From: Acidobacteriota bacterium
GTDB lineage: Bacteria; Acidobacteriota; Terriglobia; Bryobacterales; Bryobacteraceae
DNA: 64,000 nt
Direction of reading: 5' to 3'
NCBI GenBank assembly: GCA_947470805.1
Contig: CANIVU010000021.1
Coordinates: 23,150 to 87,149 of the forward strand
In this document: positions 36,956 through 47,175 of the stretch, piece by piece
Position numbering within the stretch: position 1 is the first letter of the stretch
How the letters are laid out: each line of letters starts with the position of its first letter
The notes under the pieces: model-generated
What the model was told of the DNA's origin: nothing
The model's input: only the letters and a program-made list of their open reading frames with translations
The model's database searches: none
Position numbers and translations under genes: made by a program

Positions 36956-37519
36956 ATGCGCACGATTGGACTTTTACTGCTCTCCGCCTCCGCCTGGGGC
37001 GCCGATTACACGATCGACACGGCCCACAGCGCCGCCGGCTTTGGCGCCAAACACATGATGGTGACCAACGTCCGCGGCCGCTTCTCCAACGTCACCGGCA
37101 AGATCAGCTACGACCCGAAGAATCTGGCCGCGGCCAAGGTCGAAGCCACCATAGACGCTTCCACCGTTGACACGCAGCAGGCCAAGCGCGACGCCCACTT
37201 GAAGTCACCCGACTTCTTCGACGTCGCCAAGTACCCTACCCTGACCTTCCGTTCCACCAAGTGGGCGCAGGTCAACGGCAAACTGAAGATCACCGGCGAC
37301 CTCACTATCCACGGCGTGACGAAATCCGTCACGCTCGACGTGGACGGTCCGGCTCCGGAAGTGAAAGGCCCCGGCGGCGTCACCATCGGCGCCAGCGCCT
37401 CCACAAAGATCAATCGCAAGGAATTCGGCCTGGTTTGGAACAAACTGATGGATACCGGCGGCGCCGTCGTCGGGGACGAGATCAGCATCACGCTCGATAT
37501 TGAAGCCACGCGCAACTAG
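36956..37519 (+). CDS. YceI family periplasmic protein
   Basis: A 187-residue lipocalin-like beta-barrel protein with signal peptide MRTIGLLLLSASAWGA. Typical YceI blocks are present: YTIDTAHSAAGFGAKHMMVT, KSPDFFDVAKYPTLTFRSTK, LTIHGVTKSVTLDV and ASTKINRKEFGLVWN. The family binds isoprenoid or other apolar molecules. It starts two bases after the NTF2-like gene. Its TAG is interlocked with the stop of the convergent gene at 37516. Confidence 0.93.
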   Translation: MRTIGLLLLSASAWGADYTIDTAHSAAGFGAKHMMVTNVRGRFSNVTGKISYDPKNLAAAKVEATIDASTVDTQQAKRDAHLKSPDFFDVAKYPTLTFRSTKWAQVNGKLKITGDLTIHGVTKSVTLDVDGPAPEVKGPGGVTIGASASTKINRKEFGLVWNKLMDTGGAVVGDEISITLDIEATRN

Positions 37520-40014
37520 CGTTTCTTCTTCTCTTCCGCCTCGTCTTCGTCGTCGGTCTCTACCGTGATCGGCGCGAAGACGGCGCGGGGCGGCGCAGGA
37601 TACGGTGTGTTCCACCCTCTCGCCTCGCCCCATAAAATCCGGTTCAGTTTTTCAGAAGGCACCGCGTCCGGCACCTCAAACCGCATCTTCATCGACGCTC
37701 GTGCAGCCTCCCGCGCCTTGCCCTTCAGCGCCGTGAGCGGCGGGTTCACGTCGAACAGCGACTGCTTCGGCATCTCCGCCGTAAAGCCCGTCAAATCCGC
37801 CGTATCCGTGAACGATTCGCGCATTTCGGTGGCGATCAGATCGAACAGCGACATCGTCGGCAGCCCCAGCATCAGTTCCATCGTCTTCAACATGCTCTGG
37901 TGCGAATAGAAGGTGGAATCGATGTGGCCGCGCCGGGTATAGGGGCTCACCGCCAGCGCCGTCGTGCGATGGCCGTCCACGTGGTCGACGCCGTTCTGCG
38001 CATCGTCTTCCACAACAAAAATCGCCATTTTCGGCCAGAATTTCGATTTTGTCAGCCCTTCGACAATCTGGCCCACCGCCAGGTCGTTATCGGCCACCAT
38101 CGATTTCGGCGTCGACGAACCGGGCCGCGTCCCCGCCGTGTGATCGCTCGGCAACAGCATGATCGTCAGGTTCGGCATCTTGCCGTCCTTGTTCCACTGT
38201 TCCACATCCTCCAGGAAAATCTGCGCCCGCACGACGTCAGGAATCCCGTGCGAATAACTCGGGAAATAGGGAGCCAGGATCGTGTTCAATTTGGCGATCG
38301 GCGCCTTCACATTCCAACGGCCGCGGTACTTCTCCCCGCGCTGCCAGCCCTGCAGCAGTTCCTTACGAACGGCGTGATCATCCGCCAAATGCCCCGCATA
38401 TTCGCCATACACGCGCACCGTCCGGCCGCGCGCCAGGGCGTAGTCCCACAGGAATCCACTTGAAGAATACGCCAGCGGATCGGTGCCGTCGTAGGGATAG
38501 CTGCGGCCATCGTAACCGGGCCATAAACAGTAGGACGTCTCGTTGGCCTGCGTCGCCCACTGGTGCCCATCGGCGGAGTTACCGCCCGTGGCGTAGAAGT
38601 TATCGAGCAGGACAAACTGTTCCGCCAACTTATGCTGATTCGGGGTCACATCGCGGCCGAACATCGTAAGCGACGGCTCGCTATTGCCCTTGCCGATATC
38701 GCCGAACACCTGATCGTAGGTGCGGTTTTCCTTGATGATGTAGACCACGTGCTCAATCAACGACGGGTCGCCGCTGCGCGCCGGCACCGCTGTCGCCCGC
38801 GACGATGGCGCCACCGCCACCCCAGCCCCGGCCATGTGGTTGTTCTCAATCACGGCCGTGGTCCAGGACGCCAATTGCGGCGCGCCCGGCAGATCGATCA
38901 CCTGCACCGAGCCGCGATTGGAATGCACAAACCGCCGGTCCGGCTTCTCGCTCCAGCCCGACCCGACGCCTAGAATCGCACCCACCGCCAACCGCTTGCC
39001 GTCCGGGCTCAACGCCAGGCTGCTGGGGTACCAGTAGGTAGGAATGGCGCCTTCGCTCGCGCCCGTCGCCGTCTTCAGCACCATCACCGCGTTAATCCCG
39101 CCGCAGGCCACATAGAGCCGCGCGCCATCGGTCGACACGGCAAGCGCCGTCGGCGCCACGCCAAAGGCCTTGCGGGCGAAGGGCTGCAGCGCCCACGTCG
39201 CCACCACCGCCTGCGTCTTCGTATCCACAACGCTGATCGAATCGGAATTCGTATTGGCCACATAGAGCCGCCCGCGCGTCTCGTCCCAGGCCAGCGCCGT
39301 CGGATGCAGGCCAACGGCAATCGAATGCGTCACCTTGCCCGACGCCACATCGACCCGCGAAACCGTCCCGCTCGCGGCCACGCCGCGCGCGTCGACCAAG
39401 ACCTGATCGGCTGTGGGCGCCAGGCCCGTCGGCGCCGTCACCTCACCCTTCCGCGGCACACGCCCGCCCCAATTGCCCACATAGGCCACCGTGCCCTTAG
39501 CATCCACCGCCAGCCCCACCGGCGCGATGCCCGTATCGATCTTCGCCACGCTCCCATCGCCCCCCACCACGGCCAGCTTATTCTCAAACGCGAGCGCGGC
39601 AAACACCTTGCCGCCGCGTTCCCGCACCGCCCCCGCCTGGTTCTTCCCCAACTCCACCCCGCGCGTATCCTCGCCGCGGTGCAGCCAAACTTTGTTCTCC
39701 CGCTGGAACAGCCACACCGGGTCGGCCCCATCGATGGCCTGAATCCCGCCGCGGCCCTTGGCCACGGTGTGCCGCAGCACCTTGTTCTGCCGCCAATCCA
39801 TCCGATACACGCCCACCCCGGTCAGCACCTGCACCTCGTCGGCCGAGCGGAACTGCACGCCATAGACGCGCCCGTTGAACACCGTCGGCACACCCGCCGG
39901 CGTCACCATCTGCCGCGTCGTCACCACCCCCGGATCGGTCACCGCGCGCGCCGGGCGCTCCGTAGTTTGAGCCAGCAATACCGCCGAGAACAGGAAAAAG
40001 AACCGAAAACTCAT
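37516..40014 (-). CDS. YncE-type beta-propeller fused to phosphoesterase (alkaline phosphatase superfamily)
   Basis: An 832-residue exported protein. Signal MSFRFFFLFSAVLLAQ, then a seven-blade YncE/cytochrome-D1-like propeller (repeats such as PTALAWDETRGRLYVANTNS, VAPTALAVSTDGARLYVACG, YPSSLALSPDGKRLAVGAI), then a phosphoesterase domain from about residue 430 (HVVYIIKENRTYDQVFGDIG, NFYATGGNSADGHQWATQA). The C-terminus is acidic then basic (DDEDEAEEKKKR). The family includes phospholipase C-like and unassigned hydrolases. The ATG at 40014 starts the signal peptide. Confidence 0.9.
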   Translation of the reverse strand: MSFRFFFLFSAVLLAQTTERPARAVTDPGVVTTRQMVTPAGVPTVFNGRVYGVQFRSADEVQVLTGVGVYRMDWRQNKVLRHTVAKGRGGIQAIDGADPVWLFQRENKVWLHRGEDTRGVELGKNQAGAVRERGGKVFAALAFENKLAVVGGDGSVAKIDTGIAPVGLAVDAKGTVAYVGNWGGRVPRKGEVTAPTGLAPTADQVLVDARGVAASGTVSRVDVASGKVTHSIAVGLHPTALAWDETRGRLYVANTNSDSISVVDTKTQAVVATWALQPFARKAFGVAPTALAVSTDGARLYVACGGINAVMVLKTATGASEGAIPTYWYPSSLALSPDGKRLAVGAILGVGSGWSEKPDRRFVHSNRGSVQVIDLPGAPQLASWTTAVIENNHMAGAGVAVAPSSRATAVPARSGDPSLIEHVVYIIKENRTYDQVFGDIGKGNSEPSLTMFGRDVTPNQHKLAEQFVLLDNFYATGGNSADGHQWATQANETSYCLWPGYDGRSYPYDGTDPLAYSSSGFLWDYALARGRTVRVYGEYAGHLADDHAVRKELLQGWQRGEKYRGRWNVKAPIAKLNTILAPYFPSYSHGIPDVVRAQIFLEDVEQWNKDGKMPNLTIMLLPSDHTAGTRPGSSTPKSMVADNDLAVGQIVEGLTKSKFWPKMAIFVVEDDAQNGVDHVDGHRTTALAVSPYTRRGHIDSTFYSHQSMLKTMELMLGLPTMSLFDLIATEMRESFTDTADLTGFTAEMPKQSLFDVNPPLTALKGKAREAARASMKMRFEVPDAVPSEKLNRILWGEARGWNTPYPAPPRAVFAPITVETDDEDEAEEKKKR

Positions 40015-40108
40015 GAAGATATTGTAGGTCCAGTTTGTGACAGCAAAATGGCAGAGTTGCAAATACCACCCCGGCTGTGGCAGTCTGATAAGTTTTCCTG
40101 CCTACAAA

Positions 40109-41071
40109 ATGCCGCCTAAATGCGTTCGCGTACTTTATCATGACCATTGCTTCGACGGCTCCGCCTCGGCGGCCATCTTCAGCCAGTTCTATCAGGACCA
40201 CATCGACCCCACCGCCACCTTCCGCTACACCGGTATGGCGCACACCGCCGACCAGCTTTTCCAGGACAGTTTGTTCGATGGCGACGAGAACGCCATCGTC
40301 GATTTCAAGTACTCGCCCAACCCCAACCTCACCTGGTGGTTCGACCATCACCAGAGTGCATTCCTAAGCCCGGCCGACGCCGAACACTTCCGCACCCAGC
40401 GCCACGGCAACTACTTCTTCGACCCGACCTTCAAGTCTTGCACCCTCTTCATCGCCACCGTGGCGAAGGAGAAGTTCGGCTATCACAATCCAGCGCTCGA
40501 TGAACTGATCCACTGGGCCGACATCATCGACGGCGCCCAGTACAAGGATGCCGATGAAGCCGTCGCCCTCGGCGCGGCGGCCATGAAACTCACCCTCGTC
40601 ATCGAATCCAGCAAAGGGTCCGAGACGGTGCAGAAAATCATCGGCTGCATGCGTCACATGCGTCTGGACGAGATCATCGCGCTCCCGGAAATTGAAGCCA
40701 TCTTCCGTCCGCTTCACGAACGCCATTTGCGCAACATCGACTTGATCCGCCAGCGCTCCCACGCCGATGGCAAAGTGGTCTTCTTCGACCTGGTCGCCGA
40801 CGGCATCGAAGGCTACAACAAGTTCATCCCCTACTACTTGTTCCCGGAAAACATCTACACCGTTTCGGTCTCCACCTCCACCTTCCGCACGAAGGTGAGC
40901 GTAGGTTCCAACCCGTGGCAGGCCGACCGCGTAACGCACAACCTCGCCACCATCTGCGAACGCTATGGCGGGGGCGGGCACCCGAAGGTCGGGGCTATCA
41001 GTTTTCCGATTGGCGCCGTCGACGAAGCTCGCAAAGCGGCCGCCGAGATCGTCGCCGAACTGCACACCTAG
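40109..41071 (+). CDS. DHH/DHHA1 family phosphoesterase
   Basis: A 320-residue cytosolic protein with the DHH fold. The first metal block is YHDHCFDGSASAAIF, the DHH motif is WWFDHHQSAF, and the DHHA1 substrate-binding loop is RYGGGGHPKVGAISF. This matches NrnA-type oligoribonucleases, pAp phosphatases or cyclic-dinucleotide phosphodiesterases; which one cannot be told. ATG 40109 was chosen because upstream codons are not protein-like. It diverges from the propeller gene. Confidence 0.88.
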   Translation: MPPKCVRVLYHDHCFDGSASAAIFSQFYQDHIDPTATFRYTGMAHTADQLFQDSLFDGDENAIVDFKYSPNPNLTWWFDHHQSAFLSPADAEHFRTQRHGNYFFDPTFKSCTLFIATVAKEKFGYHNPALDELIHWADIIDGAQYKDADEAVALGAAAMKLTLVIESSKGSETVQKIIGCMRHMRLDEIIALPEIEAIFRPLHERHLRNIDLIRQRSHADGKVVFFDLVADGIEGYNKFIPYYLFPENIYTVSVSTSTFRTKVSVGSNPWQADRVTHNLATICERYGGGGHPKVGAISFPIGAVDEARKAAAEIVAELHT

Positions 41072-41499
41072 CGCATCGTCACTTTGTACCAGCGGTCCGG
41101 TGACGAGCGCAGGAATCGCCGGCCGCCGCCGCCCGGCATCAGCACCACTTCGCCCGGCTCCATCTCCACCGATGCCGCCGTCTCCACCGCGGGCCCCTGG
41201 CCCACCGGCGTCACCGACAGCCGCGGCTTGCGCAGCAGCACCTGCTCCTGTTTTTCCACCACGGCGCGCAAGACGTTCTCCGACAGCCCGTGCCGCGCCA
41301 ACAGCGCCAGCGCGTCGGCACTGGTATCGAACTGCGTGCGTTTATTGCGGATCAGATCCACCAACAGCCCATCGCCCAATCCGGCGCGCGACAAAACCAC
41401 CAGACCATCATTGGTCAAAATATGCCGCGGCAGCGGGATTGTTTCCGGCTCCGCCGCCATACAGCCAAACGCAAAGACAATAGCTAAGAGTGTCCTCAT
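41068..41499 (-). CDS. Exported hypothetical protein with helical hairpin domain
   Basis: A 143-residue protein. Signal MRTLLAIVFAFGCMAAE, then a helical block (ILTNDGLVVLSRAGLGDGLL, FDTSADALALLARHGLSENV) with the pattern 'N-D-x-V-x-x-L-x-x-A-G-L', which I recall from exported acidobacterial proteins of unknown role, then a Gly-rich beta tail (EVVLMPGGGGRRFLRSS). Function unknown. Its stop codon interlocks with that of the DHH gene. Confidence 0.72.
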   Translation of the reverse strand: MRTLLAIVFAFGCMAAEPETIPLPRHILTNDGLVVLSRAGLGDGLLVDLIRNKRTQFDTSADALALLARHGLSENVLRAVVEKQEQVLLRKPRLSVTPVGQGPAVETAASVEMEPGEVVLMPGGGGRRFLRSSPDRWYKVTMR

Positions 41500-41565
41500 G
41501 CAGGTCTTATCGACGCACTCGCATCTTCCCTTAATATTTCCTCCCCTCCCCCCGATAAGATCAGT

Positions 41566-42600
41566 GTGCTACTCCTGGCCCTCGCCTTAGCCTTACCCGA
41601 TGCCTTGCTAAACCGTCCGTATGTGCCGGAGGCAAGGTGGGAAAAGGTGTCCACGCGCTGCGCCATGCCCATTCCAACAACCCGGGTCGTAGGGGGCTCC
41701 CTCCCACCCGGGCTGCAAATGTCCGGGCGCGGCGAAGTGGAGGGAGTTCCCACGGAACCGGGCGATTTCACCTTTGCCGTCGAAGTTTCCGACGGCTGCG
41801 CCCGCCGTGTCGAACAGCGGCGGATCCGCGTCATGCCGGCGCCGATTCTGCTGGCCGAAGCGGAAACGCTTGAGTATCACTGCGTCCATGGCGCGCCCCC
41901 GTTTTCCGGTGGGATCGTGCGGGTTTCGGGCTCCGCGCCCGGGCGCGCCTATAGCGTAGACATTCTCGACGGCCAGTGGCTCCGCGCCGCCATGCGCGAC
42001 GGCCGCATTCCCACCGAAGGCTCGGCACTCGAAGCCGATACCCTGCGCCTCACCGTCGACCCCACCAAGCTCGCCCCCGGCGCCTACAGCGCCCGTCTGC
42101 GCGTCCACACCTGGGAAGGCGTCAACACCCCGGAACTCGAATTTAAGCTCCGCATCGACTCTCCCCAAACCATTCTCACGCCCTTAACCGTCCTCCCCGC
42201 CCCAGTCGAGTTCCGCCCGCAAGTACAGATCATCGAAGCGCCCAGCCCGCGCGGCATCGCCCCGCCCACGGTCGAACGCCCCGCCCCCCCCACCTTCCCC
42301 AAGTACAAGCCCCGCCCCAAGTCCCAACCCACCGCAAGACACACCCACGCCATCGGCCGCTCCCGCGTGCTGCCCTTCCCCAAGGTCGTCATCCCGCCCT
42401 CCAAGTCCAAGGAAGAGAAGCCCGCCGCCCCTGCAAAAGAGCCCGCAAAAGACGCCAAGCAGGAAAAGCCCGCGCCCAAGCAAACAGCCAAGGCCGAACC
42501 ACCCAAAGCCGAACCGCCCAAAGCCGCGCCCCCGAAAAAGGAAGCCCCGCCGGAGCGCACTAAACCCTCCGCCATGCCCCCAGCCCCGGCCAAGCACTAA
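41566..42600 (+). CDS. Exported protein with Ig-like domains and Pro/Lys-rich tail
   Basis: A 344-residue protein, GTG start. A short hydrophobic leader (MLLLALALALPDALL) is followed by a putative Ig domain (GGSLPPGLQMSGRGEVEGVP, PGDFTFAVEVSDG), a second beta domain (LRLTVDPTKLAPGAYSARLR), and a low-complexity tail from about residue 220 that becomes Lys/Pro/Ala-rich (KAEPPKAEPPKAAPPKKEA). The tail resembles a wall- or periplasm-spanning linker. No enzyme motif is seen. Confidence 0.7.
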   Translation: MLLLALALALPDALLNRPYVPEARWEKVSTRCAMPIPTTRVVGGSLPPGLQMSGRGEVEGVPTEPGDFTFAVEVSDGCARRVEQRRIRVMPAPILLAEAETLEYHCVHGAPPFSGGIVRVSGSAPGRAYSVDILDGQWLRAAMRDGRIPTEGSALEADTLRLTVDPTKLAPGAYSARLRVHTWEGVNTPELEFKLRIDSPQTILTPLTVLPAPVEFRPQVQIIEAPSPRGIAPPTVERPAPPTFPKYKPRPKSQPTARHTHAIGRSRVLPFPKVVIPPSKSKEEKPAAPAKEPAKDAKQEKPAPKQTAKAEPPKAEPPKAAPPKKEAPPERTKPSAMPPAPAKH

Positions 42601-42607
42601 GACGAAC

Positions 42608-43246
42608 CTAGTAGCCCTGCTCCTTCAATCGCTCCACGTTCAACGGCGCCGTCCCGCCCACACGCAACAGCTTTTCCACGTACTTGGCCAGCACATCGGT
42701 CTCCAGGTTCACCCGGTCCCCCGGCTGATACGCCCCCAGTGTCGTGTGCTCATAGGTATGCGGAATAATCGTCACCGCCAGTACGCAGTTCTCCATCGAG
42801 GCGATCGTCAAACTGATCCCATCAATCGCCACCGACCCCTTCCACACCAGATACCGGTCCAACTCCTGCGGCACGCCGATGCGCAGCCACCAGTTGTTAT
42901 TCCCGATCGATGTCAGGCCCAGGAACTCGCCCGTTCCATCCACGTGCCCCTGCACGATATGCCCGCCCAGCCGCCCACCCGGCGACATCGGCCGCTCCAG
43001 ATTCACACGCCGCCCGGGCCGCAGATCCCCGATATTGGTGCGCTTCATCGTCTCCGGCGCCACGTCGGCCGAAAAGCCCGAAGACTGCGGGTCAACAGCC
43101 GTTAAACAAACCCCGTTCACCGCGATACTGGCCCCGGCAAACGCATCGCCCATCACGGTCGAACAACCAATCCGCAGCCGCGCGCCCTCGCCCCGCCGCT
43201 CGATCGCAACCACCGTCCCCTGCTCCTCCACAATTCCCGTAAACAT
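42608..43246 (-). CDS. ribE: Riboflavin synthase, alpha subunit type
   Basis: A 212-residue protein of two lumazine-binding repeats. It starts with the family signature MFTGIVEEQGTV. Repeat 1 has SIAVNGVCLTAV and GGHIVQGHVDGTG; repeat 2 has SVAIDGISLTIAS and TLGAYQPGDRVNLETD. It dismutates two 6,7-dimethyl-8-ribityllumazine molecules to riboflavin. The ATG shares a base with the ribD TGA (TGATG), so the two are coupled. Confidence 0.95.
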   Translation of the reverse strand: MFTGIVEEQGTVVAIERRGEGARLRIGCSTVMGDAFAGASIAVNGVCLTAVDPQSSGFSADVAPETMKRTNIGDLRPGRRVNLERPMSPGGRLGGHIVQGHVDGTGEFLGLTSIGNNNWWLRIGVPQELDRYLVWKGSVAIDGISLTIASMENCVLAVTIIPHTYEHTTLGAYQPGDRVNLETDVLAKYVEKLLRVGGTAPLNVERLKEQGY

Positions 43247-44355
43247 CAGCCGCGCGCCCCCCGCGCCACCCAGGCCTCCACCGCGAACTCATCCCGGCTC
43301 ATCGGGTGCAGCCGCACGTCGCGGAACAGCATCGCGTCCGCCCTCCGGCGCCGCCCGCGTCCGCCGGCCACCGGCAGCGATTGCAAACCGCCGAAAATCT
43401 TCGGCGCGTAATAGAAGAAAATCTTGTCGACGATCCCCGAATCAAGCGCTGCGCCATTCACCTTACTGCCGGCCTCAATCATCAGCGACTGATACTGCCG
43501 CCCCGCCAGCAACTCCACCAGCGCCCGCAGATTCGTCCGCCCATCCGGCCCGTCGAGCACCGCAATCTCCACGCCCTCCCGCTCCAGCGCCCGCCGCCGA
43601 TCGGCATTGGCCGCCGAGGTCGTCGCAATCAGCAGATCCGCCGCCCCCTGCCGCACCATCTGCGAATCGGGCCGCACGCGCAGTTGCGAATCGAGCACAA
43701 TGCGCAACAACGGCCGGCTGCGCGGCATGCCCGTGCGGTCAGTCAACGCGCAGTCGTCGGCCTCCACCGTGCCCACACCGGTCACAATGGCGTCCGTCAT
43801 ATGCCGCAACTGCTGTACATGCAGCCGAGCCTGCTCGGAGGTAATCCAGCCTTCGTTATCATCCGGCGCCGCGATCTTGCCGTCCAGCGTCAGCGCGCTC
43901 TTCAACGTCACCAGCGGCCGCCGTTCGCGCATGTAGAAGCAGAACGGCTCATTCATCGCCTCGGCCTCGGCCGTAAACGCCCCGTCCACCGAAACGGTGA
44001 TTCCAGCCGCTTGCAACCGCGCCAACCCCTGGCCGCTCACAAGCGGATTCTGGTCTTCCATGGCTACCACCACCGCACCCACGCCAGCGGCAATGAGAGC
44101 CTCCGCGCAAGGTCCCGTTCGCCCCTCATGCGCGCACGGCTCGAGCGTGACATACACCGTCGCCCCGCGCGCCCGCTCTCCGGCCTCCTCCAGCGCCACC
44201 ACCTCGGCATGCTTGCGGTTGGCGTAGGTGTGATACCCACGACCCACCACCACGCCGTCCTTCACCACCAACGCGCCAACGGCCGGATTCGGGCTGGTCT
44301 GGCCAAGCCCCTTGCGCGCCTCGGCCAGTGCCTGGGCCATGTAATCGGATGTCAT
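43246..44355 (-). CDS. ribD: Bifunctional riboflavin deaminase/reductase
   Basis: A 369-residue RibD. The N-terminal deaminase zinc site is complete: NRKHAEVVAL and LEPCAHEGRTGPC. The C-terminal reductase domain follows from about residue 145 (RPLVTLKSALTLDGKIAAPD, TGVGTVEADDCALTDR). It catalyses the second and third steps of riboflavin synthesis from GTP. The order is ftsY-ribD-ribE on the minus strand with gaps of 3 and -1 bases. No FMN riboswitch is seen upstream, where ftsY is adjacent. Confidence 0.95.
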   Translation of the reverse strand: MTSDYMAQALAEARKGLGQTSPNPAVGALVVKDGVVVGRGYHTYANRKHAEVVALEEAGERARGATVYVTLEPCAHEGRTGPCAEALIAAGVGAVVVAMEDQNPLVSGQGLARLQAAGITVSVDGAFTAEAEAMNEPFCFYMRERRPLVTLKSALTLDGKIAAPDDNEGWITSEQARLHVQQLRHMTDAIVTGVGTVEADDCALTDRTGMPRSRPLLRIVLDSQLRVRPDSQMVRQGAADLLIATTSAANADRRRALEREGVEIAVLDGPDGRTNLRALVELLAGRQYQSLMIEAGSKVNGAALDSGIVDKIFFYYAPKIFGGLQSLPVAGGRGRRRRADAMLFRDVRLHPMSRDEFAVEAWVARGARG

Positions 44356-44358
44356 AAA

Positions 44359-45318
44359 TTAGTCGAAAAGCGAAGCAATATACTGCTCGGGGTCAAACGG
44401 CAGCAGATCGGTGACTTTCTCGCCCACGCCCACATACCGGATCGGCACGTTCAGCTCGCGCGAAATCGCAATGGCAATCCCGCCCTTGGCCGTCCCGTCC
44501 AGCTTGGTCAACACAATCCCCGTCACCCCGCCGGACTCGGTGAACTTCCGCGCCTGTTCCAGCCCATTCTGTCCCGTCGTCGCGTCCAGCACCAGGTACA
44601 CCTCGTGCGGCGCGCCATCGATCACGCGCCCGGCCGTCCGGTGCATCTTGTCCAGCTCCAGCATCAGGTTTTCTTTGTTGTGCAGCCGCCCGGCCGTGTC
44701 GATGATGACGTAATCGGCCTTCCGCGCCCGCGCCGCCTGCAGCGCGTCGAAGATCACCGCGCTCGGGTCGGCCCCCTGGTTCTGCCGGATGATATCGGTA
44801 TCGGCCCGCTCGGCCCATACGGCCAACTGCTCAATCGCCGCCGCCCGGAACGTATCGGCCGCCGCCATGATCACGGTCTTGCCGTTCTCCTGCAGCCGCC
44901 GCGCCAGTTTGCCGGTGGTCGTCGTCTTCCCCGCCCCGTTGACGCCCACCATCATGATCACCAGCGGCGCCTCGGCCACACGCGCCTCCGGCCGCTCGCT
45001 GGCCTGCAGTACTTCCAGCAGATGCTGCCGAATCAGCGTGCGTAGCTCCCCGGCGTCGGCCACCAGGTTCCGGTCCACCCGCTGCCGGATCGTCTCCAGC
45101 ACATCGGTCGCCGTCCGTACGCCGACATCGGCGGTAATCAGCGCATATTCCAGCTCATCCAGCAGATCGGCATCGATCTGCTTTTTGCCATGCACTACGT
45201 CTTCAATGCGGTTCACCAGCCCGGCACGGGTCTTTTCGATCCCCTGCTTCAGCCGGTCCAACAGGCTGCCGCCGCCCTCGCCTGAGCCAAATATGGAAGA
45301 AATCATTCCGGTTCCCAT
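44359..45318 (-). CDS. ftsY: Signal recognition particle receptor FtsY
   Basis: A 319-residue SRP GTPase receptor without the long acidic A-domain of E. coli FtsY. A four-helix N domain ([20 protein letters not shown]) precedes the G domain: P-loop [50 protein letters not shown] and the closing [13 protein letters not shown]. It delivers ribosome-nascent chains to the membrane. Starts at 45318 and 45306 are both possible. A longer open frame upstream is antisense to the kinase gene. Confidence 0.95.
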   Translation of the reverse strand: MGTGMISSIFGSGEGGGSLLDRLKQGIEKTRAGLVNRIEDVVHGKKQIDADLLDELEYALITADVGVRTATDVLETIRQRVDRNLVADAGELRTLIRQHLLEVLQASERPEARVAEAPLVIMMVGVNGAGKTTTTGKLARRLQENGKTVIMAAADTFRAAAIEQLAVWAERADTDIIRQNQGADPSAVIFDALQAARARKADYVIIDTAGRLHNKENLMLELDKMHRTAGRVIDGAPHEVYLVLDATTGQNGLEQARKFTESGGVTGIVLTKLDGTAKGGIAIAISRELNVPIRYVGVGEKVTDLLPFDPEQYIASLFD

Positions 45319-45387
45319 AATACCAAGCGAATTTTTCCGCTCAATGAATTGATGGACTCGCCGATATGATTCACGCGTTACAATCAG

Positions 45388-47157
45388 ATGGTCACGATGG
45401 ATACAACCCCGCAAGGGAAAATTGGGCGTTACGTGGTCCAGGGAGAACTGGGGCGCGGCGCGATGGGCATCGTCTATCGAGCCCAGGATCCCGCTATTGG
45501 ACGCACCGTAGCGGTAAAGACGATCCGCATCGGCCAGTTCAACGACGAGCGCGAGATCAAGCACGTGCAGGACCGCATGATGCGCGAAGCGCAAGCGGCC
45601 GGCATCCTCTCGCACAACAACATCGTCACCATCTACGACATCCAGCACGACGAGGGCACGGCCTTCATCTTCATGGAGTTCGTCGACGGCGATACGCTCG
45701 AAAAGATGCTGTTGACGGAATCGCCCATCGACAAGCAGGTCATTCTCCGCATTCTCCACCAGGCCGCCGAAGCGCTCGACTACGCCCACCAGCGCGGCAT
45801 CATCCACCGCGACGTCAAACCGGCCAATATCATGGTCCGCAAGGACGGCGTCGCCAAGATCGCCGATTTCGGCATCGCCCGCATGCAGTCCCATTCGCTC
45901 ACCCAAACCGGGCAGATCCTGGGCACCCCGAACTACATGTCGCCGGAGCAGATCTCCGGCAAACCCGTCGACGGCCGGGCCGATCAATACTCCCTCGCCG
46001 TGATGCTCTACGAAGTCCTCACCGGCGAAAAACCGTTCGTGGCCGATTCCCTGCCCACGCTCCTCTTCCGCGTCGTCAGCGAAATGCCGCAGCCGGCCCC
46101 CCGGCTCAACCCCACGCTCAGCACCACCATCGACGAAGTCCTCCAGCGCGCGCTCGCCAAGAACCCCGACGACCGGTTTCCAACCTGTCTCGATTTCATG
46201 CGCACCCTGGAACAAGCCTGCCAGGCCGCTCCCGGCTGGACCACCCAGATCCGCGGCGGCGGACTCACCCAGCCAACCCACGCCGCCGTCCCGGCCCCGC
46301 AACCGGCGCCGAAACAGGTCGTCCTCCCGCACCAGGAAACAGTCGCGGCAAAGCCCGCGCCCGCGCCACAACCCGCACCAGTCGCTCCCGTTCAGCAACA
46401 ACAGCCGCAACAGCCACAGCCCCAACCCGCCCAACCCAAACCCATTCAGCCCGCCCCGCCCAAGCCGGCCATCAACATGACGGCCATCGTCGCCGTCGCC
46501 GTCGGCGCGGCACTCATCGGCGCCATCGGCATCGGCTACAAACTCTCCAGCGACAAACGCAACCAGGCCCCGCAGAACCAACCCGCCACCCCCGACGCCC
46601 CGCCCGTCACCCCCACCGATACCAAACCGGCGGACCCGCCCAAGCCCCCGCCCGCCACCAAGGCCGACACCAAACCGGCGGACCCGGTTACCAAACCGTC
46701 AACGGATTCCAAGCCCTCCACCACGCCATCCACCAACGGGCTCATGGCCGTCGCCATCCGCACCACCCCCGAAGGCGCCAAGGTCATCATCGACGAAGGC
46801 AAGCTCCCCCCCTGCACCAGCCCCTGCCTGGTCGAACTCCCCAACGGCCGCCACACCGCCACCATGACGCTCGACCCGTATAAGACCGAAATGCGCATCT
46901 TCTATGTGCCCAACGATTCGGCCGTCAACGTCAATCTCGAAAAGCGCAAAGGCACCCTCGAAGTCAACTCGACTCCGCCCGGCGCGACAGTCACCATCGA
47001 TGGCGCCGAGTACCCGCAAAAGACGCCCGTCATGATCCCGCTGGTCATCGGCAAACACACCGTGGTCGTCTCCCTGCCCGGTAAAACGCCCTACTCGCAG
47101 ACCTTCGAAATGCGCTCGGAAGCCACCATCAGCCTCCAACCTAGCTGGGCCAACTAA
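45388..47157 (+). CDS. Ser/Thr protein kinase with PEGA domains
   Basis: A 589-residue Hanks-type kinase. Kinase domain about 13-280: [15 protein letters not shown] (P-loop), VAVKTIR (lysine), [10 protein letters not shown] (catalytic loop), IADFGIAR (DFG), [10 protein letters not shown] (activation segment). A Pro/Gln-rich linker, one TM helix ([20 protein letters not shown]), a Pro/Lys/Thr linker with an internal direct repeat (TKPADP twice), then two PEGA repeats ([37 protein letters not shown]) outside the membrane. It probably couples an envelope signal to phosphorylation. It diverges from ftsY. Confidence 0.93.
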   Translation: MVTMDTTPQGKIGRYVVQGELGRGAMGIVYRAQDPAIGRTVAVKTIRIGQFNDEREIKHVQDRMMREAQAAGILSHNNIVTIYDIQHDEGTAFIFMEFVDGDTLEKMLLTESPIDKQVILRILHQAAEALDYAHQRGIIHRDVKPANIMVRKDGVAKIADFGIARMQSHSLTQTGQILGTPNYMSPEQISGKPVDGRADQYSLAVMLYEVLTGEKPFVADSLPTLLFRVVSEMPQPAPRLNPTLSTTIDEVLQRALAKNPDDRFPTCLDFMRTLEQACQAAPGWTTQIRGGGLTQPTHAAVPAPQPAPKQVVLPHQETVAAKPAPAPQPAPVAPVQQQQPQQPQPQPAQPKPIQPAPPKPAINMTAIVAVAVGAALIGAIGIGYKLSSDKRNQAPQNQPATPDAPPVTPTDTKPADPPKPPPATKADTKPADPVTKPSTDSKPSTTPSTNGLMAVAIRTTPEGAKVIIDEGKLPPCTSPCLVELPNGRHTATMTLDPYKTEMRIFYVPNDSAVNVNLEKRKGTLEVNSTPPGATVTIDGAEYPQKTPVMIPLVIGKHTVVVSLPGKTPYSQTFEMRSEATISLQPSWAN

Positions 47158-47175
47158 ACACTACACTTGAGGGAG

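Noticed and set aside
40030..40075. Sigma-54-like promoter (TGGCAG...TTGC)
   Set aside because: The spacing between the GG and GC elements is far too short for a -24/-12 promoter.
44359..46581. 740-residue minus-strand frame as a long FtsY with an acidic N-domain
   Set aside because: The extra part is antisense to the kinase gene; true FtsY homology starts at about 45318.
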